A stretch of DNA of 14,876 nt from Eubacteriales bacterium (GCA_028680875.1 JAQUJQ010000020.1:1-14876); one strand, 5' to 3'; shown: positions 6,838-14,458, counted from the first letter of the stretch. The notes: generated from the letters alone by a model not told the origin. Numbers and translations: made by a program.

Positions 6838-7809
6838 ATGGCATTATTGGAAGTAAAACATTTAAAAACCTATTTCGATACTTTAAAAGGACAGTATAAA
6901 GCTGTAGATGATGTCAACTTTGATTTGGAATATGGCGAAGCTTTAGGCTTAGTAGGAGAATCCGGCTGCGGTAAAACAACCTGTGCACTTTCTATTGCAA
7001 GGTTGCTTCCGAAAGAAGGCAAAATTTACGGCGGTAAAATATTGTTGGAAGGTACGGATATGGTCCAGTTATCCGATGATCAAATTCGTGAAAAACGCTG
7101 GAAAGATGTTTCTATCGTCTTTCAGGGAGCCATGAATGCCTTGAATCCTGTTATGAAGGTTGGGGATCAAATTGCAGAAGCTATCATGCTGCATGAAAAA
7201 ATAAAAAAAGAGGATGCTCTTCGTAGAACAGAAAGGTTATTCGAATTGGTAGAAATGCCGGCTGATCGAATCAGGAACTATCCTCATGAGTTCAGCGGCG
7301 GTATGAAACAAAGAGCTATGATTGCTATGGCATTGGCCTGTAATCCAAAAATTATTATTGGAGATGAACCTACTACTGCTTTAGATGTTATGGTACAGGC
7401 CCAGATTTTAAATCTTTTGGAAAAGTTGAGAAGAGAATTAAACATGGGCTTGATTCTTATAACCCATGATCTTTCAATATTGGGAGAAACATGCGATAAG
7501 ATTGCAGTTATGTATGCAGGTAAAATTGTGGAAATCGGTATGGTGGAGGATATCTTTGAACGGACCGCACATCCCTATACGAAAAGATTAATAAGCTGTT
7601 TTCCAAATATATCCAAGGATAAAGTAATACCGGCAGGTATTGAAGGAATTCCTCAAAACATGTTGGAACCTCAACCAGGATGTAGTTTTTATCCAAGGTG
7701 TCATTTAGCAACAGATCTTTGCAAAACGGAGGTGCCGACTTCCATAGAAGTTGGGAAAAAACATTTTTCAGCATGTCATAGAGCATCGGAGGTTTTAAAT
7801 GGGCGATGA
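6838..7809 (+). CDS. dppD: Peptide ABC transporter ATPase, DppD/OppD type
   Basis: This is a cytoplasmic ATP-hydrolysing subunit of 323 residues. In order: Walker A GESGCGKTT (40-48), Q-loop Q96, ABC signature FSGGMKQR (152-159), Walker B IIIGDEP (172-178), D-loop near 181-183 and switch histidine H210. The signature has Met in place of the usual Gln, which is common in this branch. The C-terminal oligopeptide-transporter domain ends with four cysteines, C282, C288, C295 and C313 (spacing 5, 6 and 17), a pattern repeated in DppF. It would pair with DppF beneath the two permeases. GGGAGG (6826-6831) overlaps the end of dppC and serves this ATG. The 3' end overlaps dppF by 11 bases. Confidence 0.94.
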   Translation: MALLEVKHLKTYFDTLKGQYKAVDDVNFDLEYGEALGLVGESGCGKTTCALSIARLLPKEGKIYGGKILLEGTDMVQLSDDQIREKRWKDVSIVFQGAMNALNPVMKVGDQIAEAIMLHEKIKKEDALRRTERLFELVEMPADRIRNYPHEFSGGMKQRAMIAMALACNPKIIIGDEPTTALDVMVQAQILNLLEKLRRELNMGLILITHDLSILGETCDKIAVMYAGKIVEIGMVEDIFERTAHPYTKRLISCFPNISKDKVIPAGIEGIPQNMLEPQPGCSFYPRCHLATDLCKTEVPTSIEVGKKHFSACHRASEVLNGR

Positions 7810-8800
7810 TATCATTGTAGAAGTTAAGGATTTGAAAGTACATTTTGAAACCAAGAAAAGCTTAGCTACTGATCTTTTTCATAAAGATAAAAAACCTTTA
7901 AAAGCAGTGGACGGTGTTTCGTTCCAGATCCGGAAAGGTGAAATCTTATCCCTGGTTGGGGAAAGCGGTAGCGGAAAAACGACGACGGGTAAGGCCATTT
8001 TGCAATTGGTTAAACCTACCGGAGGTCAGGTTTTTTTTCATGGTGAAGAGATTAAATCAAGAGATAAATATTATATGAAGGGGTTTCGGCAAAAAGCTCA
8101 GATGATTTTCCAGGATCCTTATCAATCTGTCAATCCAAGGAATGTCGTGTTGGATATAGTAGCGGAACCTCTTGATGTCAATGGATTGGTTAAAACTGAG
8201 GAAGAAAGAAACGAAAGGGTAAAAATAGCTTTAGAACAGGCAGGTATGATTCCCGCCGAGGAATTTTATTATCGTTATCCTTATGAACTAAGCGGTGGGC
8301 AGAGGCAGAGAGTAGTAATTGCCAGTTCTATGATAATGGAACCTGACTTCATCATAGCTGATGAACCTGTGTCGATGCTGGACGCTTCCATTCGGACGGG
8401 TATATTAAGGCTTATGATGGATTTGCGTGATAGAAAGCAGCTTGCATACCTTTTTATTACGCATGATCTTTCTTTGGCATGGCTGATATCCGATCGGATT
8501 GCTATTATGTATTTAGGAAAGATTATGGAAATTGGAGAAGCGGATGAAATTATTCATAGAGGAGTACATCCTTATACAAAAGCACTGACTGAGATAATGC
8601 CTACACCAGGGGTTAATAATAGAGGGAAAAAGCGAAATGTTTTGCCCGGGGAGACTCCTAATCCTACCGAAAGAATCAATGGTTGTAAATTCTTTTCAAG
8701 ATGTTATAGGGCACAGGAAATCTGTAAAAATGAAAATCCTGATCTTTGTGAAGTCAGTCCAAACCATTTTGTAGCTTGTCATTTTGCGAGGGAATTATGA
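7799..8800 (+). CDS. dppF: Peptide ABC transporter ATPase, DppF/OppF type
   Basis: This is the second ATPase of the importer, 333 residues. Walker A is GESGSGKTT (54-62), followed by Q-loop Q105 in FQDPYQSVNPR, a hallmark of DppF/OppF. The signature is LSGGQRQR (164-171), Walker B is FIIADEP (184-190) and the switch histidine is H222. The C-terminal extension carries C296, C302, C309 and C327 in the same 5-6-17 spacing as DppD, plus C317. The ATG lies inside the end of dppD, six bases after GGAGG (7788-7792). The stop overlaps the first M20 peptidase start (ATGA), which ties the peptidase to the transporter in translation. Confidence 0.94.
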   Translation: MGDDIIVEVKDLKVHFETKKSLATDLFHKDKKPLKAVDGVSFQIRKGEILSLVGESGSGKTTTGKAILQLVKPTGGQVFFHGEEIKSRDKYYMKGFRQKAQMIFQDPYQSVNPRNVVLDIVAEPLDVNGLVKTEEERNERVKIALEQAGMIPAEEFYYRYPYELSGGQRQRVVIASSMIMEPDFIIADEPVSMLDASIRTGILRLMMDLRDRKQLAYLFITHDLSLAWLISDRIAIMYLGKIMEIGEADEIIHRGVHPYTKALTEIMPTPGVNNRGKKRNVLPGETPNPTERINGCKFFSRCYRAQEICKNENPDLCEVSPNHFVACHFAREL

Positions 8801-9996
8801 AGGAACATGTAACAGTATTAGACAATATTAATAATGTCGACGTGGTAAACATGGCTTCGGATATGGTAAAAATACCAAGCTTTTCGTTTATGGAAAATCA
8901 AGAAAAAGAAATGGCCGCATATATCGAAGATCTTTTTTATGAGGAAGGGATTCCTGTTTCCAAAACTGAAGTAGAACCAGGGCGCTTCAATGTAACCGCC
9001 TGGCTCCGAGGAACAGGATCAGGTAAATCTCTTATGCTTTCCGGACACTTGGATACAGTGCCTCCCTATGATTTGGAAAATCCGTTTTCAGGCAGGGTGG
9101 AGGGAGGTAAGCTTTATGGACGCGGGTCCTGCGATATGAAAGGACCTTTGGCCTCTATGATTGCTGCTATAATCGGGATTCACCGCTCCGGAATCAGACT
9201 AGAAGGAGATCTGTATTTTACCGGTGTCATCGATGAAGAAGAAAGAGGAAAAGGAGTTGAATATTTGGCCAATAATGGACCTCATACCCAGGCCGCAGTG
9301 ATCGGTGAACCTACCGGAATGCAAATTGCTATCGGACATAAAGGATTGGAATGGATTAAGATCATTGTCTATGGTAAAAAGGTACATGGTGGGAAAATGG
9401 ACCGTGGAATCAATGCAATCCTTATGGCCAGTAAGCTTATCGAGTATATTTATGCGTATTACGTTCCAAAATTGAATAGGCGTATTCATCCGATTTTAGG
9501 TCATCCTACAATTAATATTGGCAAAATAAATGGCGGGGATCAGCCCAGTACGGTTCCGGGCACCTGCACTATTGAAATCGATCGCCGTTGGATACCGGAA
9601 GAAAGCCTGGATCAGGTCTATAAGGAACTTAGGGAAATCATTGAAACATTGCAGAAACAAGATCCCAAATTTCGTGCAGAGGTTTTAGGCATTTTTACTC
9701 CTGGGGAGCTTATCCCACACAGACCTTTTTGTACCGACCCGGAAGATCCTTTAATTCATTCTATCCATTGTGCAATGGATTCAATCGGATGCAAAAAAAA
9801 GGACCTTATTGCCTTTCCTGCCTGGAGCGATGCGGGGATTCTGTCAGGTTATACAAAGACAAAATGTGTTGTCATGGGCCCCGGAGATTTGACATTAGCC
9901 CACTCAGCCCATGAATCCATCAGTACAGGTGATCTTAAAAAAGCTGCTTTACTATATGGTGCCTTAGCTTTAGAATATTGTGGGGTTGAAAGATAA
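8797..9996 (+). CDS. M20-family metallopeptidase (ArgE/DapE/carboxypeptidase type)
   Basis: This is a cytoplasmic two-metal (usually zinc or cobalt) amidohydrolase of 399 residues. The metal and catalytic residues of the M20 fold are all present: H84 and D86 in SGHLDTVP, bridging D113 in GRGSCDMKG, general base E147 and ligand E148 in DEEE, E171 in IGEPTG and H369 in AHSAHE. The dimerisation domain lies between about 180 and 290, and HGGKMDRGINAI at its start contributes the conserved histidine. There is no signal peptide. I chose ATG 8797, which overlaps the dppF stop and follows a GAGGG site; an ATG at 8776 in frame lies deeper inside dppF. The family includes acetylornithine deacetylase, succinyl-diaminopimelate desuccinylase and peptidases. 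The operon favours a peptidase or an acyl-amino-acid hydrolase acting on imported substrate, but specificity cannot be read here. Confidence 0.9.
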   Translation: MKEHVTVLDNINNVDVVNMASDMVKIPSFSFMENQEKEMAAYIEDLFYEEGIPVSKTEVEPGRFNVTAWLRGTGSGKSLMLSGHLDTVPPYDLENPFSGRVEGGKLYGRGSCDMKGPLASMIAAIIGIHRSGIRLEGDLYFTGVIDEEERGKGVEYLANNGPHTQAAVIGEPTGMQIAIGHKGLEWIKIIVYGKKVHGGKMDRGINAILMASKLIEYIYAYYVPKLNRRIHPILGHPTINIGKINGGDQPSTVPGTCTIEIDRRWIPEESLDQVYKELREIIETLQKQDPKFRAEVLGIFTPGELIPHRPFCTDPEDPLIHSIHCAMDSIGCKKKDLIAFPAWSDAGILSGYTKTKCVVMGPGDLTLAHSAHESISTGDLKKAALLYGALALEYCGVER

Positions 9997-9997
9997 A

Positions 9998-11326
9998 ATG
10001 AAAGATAAGATGAAAGATAGGATTGATCGGTTTATTGAAGTGAAAAAGGATCAAATCATTAATGACATTTTTGATTTGATTCGGTTTGAATCGATTCATG
10101 GGAGAGTAAGGGAAAACCAATCGTGTTTGAAACATTTCCTCCAAAGAGCGTCGGATATGGGCTTTAAAACAATGGTGACAAAAGCTTTCGATGCAGGGGT
10201 AGTCGAAATGGGTCAAGGAGAAGAGATACTGGGGATATTGGTTCATCTGGATGTGGTGGACATCGGCGACCCTGATAAATGGGAAACGGATCCATTTGAG
10301 GGGGTTCTTCGGGATGGCTTTCTTTGGGGTCGTGGTACAGTTGACGATAAAGGAGCCGCTGTTATGAGTCTTTATGCGATGAAAGCGGTGGAACGTTTGG
10401 GATTACCTTTTCAGAGAAAGGTCTGGCTAATTGTCGGTACTGCTGAAGAAGGGGAGTGGACCGATATTGAGAATTTTAAAAATGAATTTCCTTTACCTGA
10501 TTTTGGATTTTCCCCCGATGGAGAATTTCCTATTTATAACATCGAAAATGGTTATGCAGATATTGAACTGCATTTTTATAAAGACAAAGAAGGGATTAGT
10601 AAACTAAAAGGAGGTTTAAGTCCCAATACCATACCATCAAAAGCAGAGATCCGGCTGGAGGATGGACGATCTTTTATTTATCATGGCATTTCTGCACATA
10701 GTTCCACCCCCGAAAACGGAGATAATGCTATTATTAAGCTCTGCAAAAACTTGAGCCGGGAAGTGGAATTTGATTTTGTCCGCTTTGTAAACCACTGCTT
10801 GGGGCAGGATTACTATGTCGGCAAACTGGCAATAGATGATGGCAGAGACAGCTTTAATGGAGAGTATGTAGGCAGAACAACTGTAGTTCCCACTGTTATT
10901 TCTTCAGATTACGAGGGAGTGAAGTTAATCGTAAATATCAGGCAAAAATATGGTACGTCCAAACAGGACATAATGAATGCTTTTGCAAACATCGCAGAAG
11001 AATACAGTTATAAGGCCATCCTCAAGGATTATTTGGAACCGATGCGTGTCAGTCGAAATCTACCTTTTCTTAAAATTATGAATCAGGTTTATGAGAGATA
11101 TGGACTCAAAGGAGGTTTTCAGGTAGCGGCAGGAACCTCCTATGCAAAAGCTTTAAAAAACTTTGTGTCATGGGGGCCTGTATTTTTAACGGATCCTTCG
11201 TGTGCACATATGGAGAATGAACGGCTTTCTGTTAATACGATGATACTTGCAGCAAAACTTTACGCAATGTTTATAGGACAAATGACTTTAAAAGAGCAAA
11301 GAGAGGATTATAAGAATGGATTATAG
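9998..11326 (+). CDS. M20-family dipeptidase, PepV-like (Xaa-His dipeptidase type)
   Basis: PepV-like enzymes hydrolyse a broad range of unmodified dipeptides inside the cell. The 442-residue protein carries H83 and D85 in ILVHLDVVDIG, D116 in WGRGTVDDKG, E150-E151 in GTAEEGEW, D174 in FSPDGEFP and H404 in CAHMENE. Having Asp rather than Glu at the 174 position, and the spacing of these residues, fits PepV rather than ArgE or DapE. The start is uncertain: ATG 9998 is one base after the preceding stop, another in-frame ATG is at 10010, and a GTG at 9980 overlaps the preceding gene. The duplicated stretch ATGAAAGATA gives the lysine-rich N-terminus MKDKMKD. Its 3' end overlaps the regulator gene by 11 bases. 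It would complete the breakdown of imported di- or tripeptides. Confidence 0.9.
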   Translation: MKDKMKDRIDRFIEVKKDQIINDIFDLIRFESIHGRVRENQSCLKHFLQRASDMGFKTMVTKAFDAGVVEMGQGEEILGILVHLDVVDIGDPDKWETDPFEGVLRDGFLWGRGTVDDKGAAVMSLYAMKAVERLGLPFQRKVWLIVGTAEEGEWTDIENFKNEFPLPDFGFSPDGEFPIYNIENGYADIELHFYKDKEGISKLKGGLSPNTIPSKAEIRLEDGRSFIYHGISAHSSTPENGDNAIIKLCKNLSREVEFDFVRFVNHCLGQDYYVGKLAIDDGRDSFNGEYVGRTTVVPTVISSDYEGVKLIVNIRQKYGTSKQDIMNAFANIAEEYSYKAILKDYLEPMRVSRNLPFLKIMNQVYERYGLKGGFQVAAGTSYAKALKNFVSWGPVFLTDPSCAHMENERLSVNTMILAAKLYAMFIGQMTLKEQREDYKNGL

Positions 11327-12080
11327 TAATAAGCGGAAACTGACGAGTCTGGAAAAAGGTCTTTATCTTCTATCGTTATTTTCAGAGGAACCTTATAAGT
11401 ATTCGGTTACTCAGCTTGTTGAACGGACCGGATTAAATCGCACAACAATATACAGGACTCTAACTACCCTTGAAGCAGCGGATTTATTGATTAAGGACGG
11501 AAAAAGCAAAGCATATAAATTGGGACCAATGACTTATCATATGGGAAACATATATTTAATGAACGCTAATTATAAGGAAAGAATTCTTAGTCTCTTGGAA
11601 AAGATTGCCGAAGAATCACAGGAATCTGTCGGTATAGCCCATAGGCAAGGGAATAAGGTGGTTTCTATTTATGCAGTGGAAATTCATCAGCCGGTTAAGA
11701 TTAATGATAAGCCCGGTACTTTTTACCCAATGAATAAGGGCTGTTACGGAAAATGTCTGATGGCCTATCATGATCTATCTATTGTAGAAAAAATGTTGGA
11801 TGCCAATACCTTCGAAAAGACGGCCCCAAATACTTTAACCCAAAAACAAGAGATTTTAGAGGAGTATGAGAGAATAAGAAAACAAGGTTTTGTCGAGAGT
11901 ATTGAAGAAACACTTCCCTATATTATTGGCGTGGGCCTTCCTCTTAAAAATCCGGATGGAAGGGTAGAAAATGTGGTAGCTATTTCTTTCTTTAAGCAGG
12001 AAGATGATCCGGGGAAAATTGAGAAAATGAAGGCTATTCTATATAAATACCAAAGGGAATTGGAAAAATACATTCTATAA
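11316..12080 (+). CDS. IclR-family transcriptional regulator
   Basis: This is a 254-residue DNA-binding regulator. The N-terminal winged helix-turn-helix (about 8-75) has a leading helix in SLEKGLYLLSLFSE, recognition helix region TGLNRTTIYRTLTTLEAADLL and wing KAYKLGP. The C-terminal effector-binding domain (about 80-254) includes ESVGIAHRQGNKVVSIY and the GCYGKCLMA segment typical of the family. IclR proteins bind small metabolites and repress or activate a linked catabolic operon. It is the last gene of the peptide operon and overlaps the dipeptidase gene by 11 bases, with GAGAGGA eight bases before its ATG. It therefore probably regulates its own operon, perhaps through the palindrome at 2303-2324. 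The ligand is unknown. No hairpin terminator is visible in the 23 bases before the convergent SGNH gene. Confidence 0.92.
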   Translation: MDYSNKRKLTSLEKGLYLLSLFSEEPYKYSVTQLVERTGLNRTTIYRTLTTLEAADLLIKDGKSKAYKLGPMTYHMGNIYLMNANYKERILSLLEKIAEESQESVGIAHRQGNKVVSIYAVEIHQPVKINDKPGTFYPMNKGCYGKCLMAYHDLSIVEKMLDANTFEKTAPNTLTQKQEILEEYERIRKQGFVESIEETLPYIIGVGLPLKNPDGRVENVVAISFFKQEDDPGKIEKMKAILYKYQRELEKYIL

Positions 12081-12103
12081 ATTATACTTTTCTCTTATGT
12101 TAT

Positions 12104-12787
12104 TTATATTATTTTGGCTGCATACTTTTTAATAACGTTAGAAATTAAGGCATGACCTGCTTCGTTGGGGTGGATACCATCTTCACAGTAGAGGTTTTGA
12201 TAATTCTTGCTTTCCAAAAATGCCCTGCGAATATCAATAAGGGGAACAGATTTTATTGCAGATAGCTTTAGTACAACGAGATTATACATCTCGTGCCATC
12301 TATAAATGTATTCTACATCACCTAACCAGTGTAAAATGTTTCCGGCATTGAGGTCTTTTGAGATCCAGTTAAAGTATTTATGTGCATCAAGTGGAGGTAA
12401 AGAAAAAAGAACCGGTTGGCTTCCACATTCAAAAACGTAGTCGATAGCTTTTGAATAAAGCTTTTCAAATTCATCAATGGGAGTATTGGCATCATGACGG
12501 TCTTCCGGTCGTTCAGAAATTGCCGGCCAATTAAGATTGCAGTCGTTACCGCCAAATTCAAGAAGAATATATTTATACTCTGCAAGTTGATCTGAAAGCT
12601 TATCAATAATTCTTTTTCCTTTTGTAATTGTGCAGCCGAATTTTGCATAATTATCTACTCTTATTTTCGTATTTCTTGCAAAGATGTTCGCAAAGCTGTT
12701 TTCCAAAATGGTATATTTTCCACGGATGCTATCAAAAACTATACCCTTAATTATTGAATCTCCAAATACACATATAGAATTAACCAT
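12104..12787 (-). CDS. SGNH/GDSL-family hydrolase (esterase or deacylase)
   Basis: The 227-residue protein has the four conserved blocks of the SGNH fold: S11 in CVFGDSI, G51 in YAKFGCTI, N81 in EFGGND, and the D203-x-x-H206 pair in DGIHPNEAGH. Ser, Asp and His would form the catalytic triad, and Gly and Asn the oxyanion hole. There is no signal peptide, so it should act in the cytoplasm. The substrate is unknown; the family contains lipases, thioesterases and carbohydrate acetylesterases. AGGAGG lies five bases before the ATG. It is a single-gene unit with a perfect consensus promoter, convergent with the IclR gene and divergent from the DUF1836 gene. Confidence 0.88.
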   Translation of the reverse strand: MVNSICVFGDSIIKGIVFDSIRGKYTILENSFANIFARNTKIRVDNYAKFGCTITKGKRIIDKLSDQLAEYKYILLEFGGNDCNLNWPAISERPEDRHDANTPIDEFEKLYSKAIDYVFECGSQPVLFSLPPLDAHKYFNWISKDLNAGNILHWLGDVEYIYRWHEMYNLVVLKLSAIKSVPLIDIRRAFLESKNYQNLYCEDGIHPNEAGHALISNVIKKYAAKII

Positions 12788-12804
12788 CTTCCCCTCCTTT
12801 ATTA

Positions 12805-12821
12805 AAGTAATACTATTACTT
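12805..12821. promoter_or_regulatory. Perfect 17-bp palindrome in the SGNH leader, candidate operator
   Basis: AAGTAATA and TATTACTT flank one central base. Relative to the minus-strand promoter it covers about +17 to +33, ahead of the ribosome binding site, a classic repressor position. It could also form a weak AT-rich RNA hairpin. No regulator can be assigned; the divergent DUF1836 protein is one candidate. Confidence 0.5.
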
Positions 12822-12844
12822 AAGCATTAAATCTAATAACTAAT

Positions 12845-12873
12845 ATTATATAATCAAATAAATAAGATGTCAA
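12845..12873 (-). promoter_or_regulatory. Perfect-consensus sigma-A promoter of the SGNH gene
   Basis: Read on the minus strand, TTGACA (12868-12873) and TATAAT (12845-12850) are separated by exactly 17 bases. Both elements match consensus at all six positions. Transcription would start near 12838, giving a leader of about 50 bases that contains the 17-bp palindrome. The rest of this 174-base intergenic region holds no gene that I can see. I could not find an equally clear plus-strand promoter for the DUF1836 gene. Confidence 0.88.
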
Positions 12874-12945
12874 TATATAAAACCAATATTAGTAAAGGCA
12901 TTTGCAATATCTAATTATGCATGGTACTGTATTAGAAGAATGTTC

Positions 12946-12953
12946 GAGAGGAG
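12946..12953 (+). promoter_or_regulatory. Ribosome binding site selecting the DUF1836 start
   Basis: GAGAGGAG lies eight bases before ATG 12962. It excludes the longer open frame that begins near 12902 in untranslated, AT-rich DNA. Confidence 0.65.
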
Positions 12954-12961
12954 ATAATGTC

Positions 12962-13480
12962 ATGAAAGAATTACAACAATTAAAAGACAAGTTGGCGACG
13001 GAGCGTCCGGTATCATGGTCTGAATTTCCGGATATTGGTCTTTACAAGGACCAGGTAATATCATATATGCAAAGACAGTTAATTGATTTTGATGGAGATG
13101 GTAAAATTACTCCTGCAATGGTCAGCAACTATGTTAAGGATAAGTTGTTACCGAAGGCAGATGGGAAAAAGTACTCCCGTGAGCATCTGGCCGGTTTAAC
13201 AGAGATATGCCTTTTGAAACAGGTACTATCAGTACGGGATATCGGAGTTCTTTTGCAACAGAAGTTTGATGAGGATCACTCCGAAGAATTCTATTCTAAA
13301 TTTATTGAGCTCTTGGATAAAGCCCTTATCAAAACTGCAGAACAGATCGATCCAAACTTGGAACTTGAGGCTCTTTCCGATATGGCATTAAGGCTTGCCA
13401 TTTCCAGCTATTGTGATAAACTTACCTGTGGAAGGCTACTTGATATAATCAGAAGTAAAACGGAGAATAATAAAAAATGA
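12962..13480 (+). CDS. DUF1836-family putative DNA-binding protein
   Basis: The 172-residue protein shows the DUF1836 pattern: an N-terminal RPVSWSEFPDIGLYKDQVISY stretch (in pieces at 15-35), then ITPAMVSNYVK (49-59), KKYSREHLAGL (69-79) and LLKQVLSVRDIG near 85-95. The middle resembles the MerR-type helix-turn-helix, where helices read DNA and SREHL leads into the second half. The C-terminal half (about 100-172) is helical and unassigned. Family members are common in Firmicutes and are thought to be DNA-binding, but their targets are poorly known. The gene stands alone, divergent from the SGNH gene and convergent with the AraC gene with only eight bases between stop codons. An A6/T6 run pair around 13473-13489 might act as a weak bidirectional terminator. 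Confidence 0.82.
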   Translation: MKELQQLKDKLATERPVSWSEFPDIGLYKDQVISYMQRQLIDFDGDGKITPAMVSNYVKDKLLPKADGKKYSREHLAGLTEICLLKQVLSVRDIGVLLQQKFDEDHSEEFYSKFIELLDKALIKTAEQIDPNLELEALSDMALRLAISSYCDKLTCGRLLDIIRSKTENNKK

Positions 13481-13488
13481 GTGTTTTT

Positions 13489-14445
13489 TCAGTATCCGTT
13501 TAAGTAACTGCCTATTATCAGTTGGGCAAAGTCATAATCAAAGGTTTTAAACTGAATATTTGAACTATTATCCAGATCCGCCATAATACTTTTTCTATAT
13601 TGGGCAGGAGTTTTACTGAACCATTTTTTAAACTGAACAGTAAGATGGTTTCGATTAGAAAAACCCACATCTGTTGCAATCTGGTCAACAGTCTTATCAG
13701 TAATACAGAGTAACCTTTCTGCCTCCTCACATCTTGCTAAGGATAACAATTCCGAAAAGGAAAGTCCGGAGTATTTTTTTATATATCTTGATAAATGTGA
13801 TGTGCTTAAAAATTCTCTGGCAGCAACGTCATGTAAGGTAAGTTTTGTATTATACTTATCATATATATAATCAATGATTTTATAAATCATTTCCAAATAT
13901 TGCTTATTATAATCATTGTGCCGCCTGCGCACAATCCTGTACTCTCCGTTTACGGTTTTTTTATAAGTATAATATTGAAATTGTTGGATCAAGAGATTGA
14001 ATAGCTCTTTTACAAGCTCCTCTGTAAAGATATCAGAAGGATTTTGTTTATCGTATTCAGTGTAGAGTTTGGCTAGTAGAAACCGAAGGTACCGCAGTTC
14101 GTACGCATAATGGTCTTGTTCTACATTGGAACCGCAGACAAAGTAGATCAGATCAAATCCTTCATAAAATCGGCTATAATGGTCCCGGTCAATTTGAATT
14201 GTCAATATTATATTTTCCGGATCGTCTGAAAAGATCTTGTGGGGTTCCTTCGGATTGATAATATATACATCTCCAAAGGACAATTCATAGTCAAGGGCGG
14301 AATTGCAAACTGTTATGGTACCATTTACAATGCACAGTATCTCGATTACATTTTCATGCATATGGAAAGGGTAATAAACAATACTTTCCAGAGAAGTGCG
14401 GACTTTTGAACTCAAACGAAATCCTACCGGTTCATTAAATAACAT
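13489..14445 (-). CDS. AraC-family transcriptional regulator with N-terminal cupin-like domain
   Basis: The 318-residue protein has an N-terminal sensor domain (about 1-160) resembling an AraC cupin, with YYPFHMHENVIEILCIVNG, a Gly-rich turn and SFGDVYIINPKEPHKI. The C-terminal domain (about 210-315) holds two helix-turn-helix motifs: LTLHDVAAREFLSTSHLSRYIKK and the signature TVDQIATDVGFSNRNHLTVQFKKW, with FSKTPAQYRKS at the end. I chose ATG at 14443-14445 because GAGGG lies eight bases upstream; the frame stays open to 14499. AraC proteins of this type usually activate a nearby operon when a small ligand binds. It is divergent from the corrinoid protein gene across about 200 bases, so it probably controls that methyltransferase unit. 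The ligand, perhaps a methylated amine or methoxylated compound, is inferred. Confidence 0.9.
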   Translation of the reverse strand: MLFNEPVGFRLSSKVRTSLESIVYYPFHMHENVIEILCIVNGTITVCNSALDYELSFGDVYIINPKEPHKIFSDDPENIILTIQIDRDHYSRFYEGFDLIYFVCGSNVEQDHYAYELRYLRFLLAKLYTEYDKQNPSDIFTEELVKELFNLLIQQFQYYTYKKTVNGEYRIVRRRHNDYNKQYLEMIYKIIDYIYDKYNTKLTLHDVAAREFLSTSHLSRYIKKYSGLSFSELLSLARCEEAERLLCITDKTVDQIATDVGFSNRNHLTVQFKKWFSKTPAQYRKSIMADLDNSSNIQFKTFDYDFAQLIIGSYLNGY

Positions 14446-14453
14446 TTTACTTT

Positions 14454-14458
14454 CCCTC
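14454..14458 (-). promoter_or_regulatory. Ribosome binding site selecting the AraC start
   Basis: GAGGG on the minus strand lies eight bases before the ATG at 14443-14445. A longer reading from 14499 would translate this site and add 18 residues that do not resemble the cupin domain. Confidence 0.65.

Noticed and set aside
13473..13489. A6...T6 hairpin between the DUF1836 and AraC genes as a firm terminator
   Set aside because: The stem would be A-T only with a six-base loop. It is too weak to list as a terminator, so it is mentioned only as a possibility.
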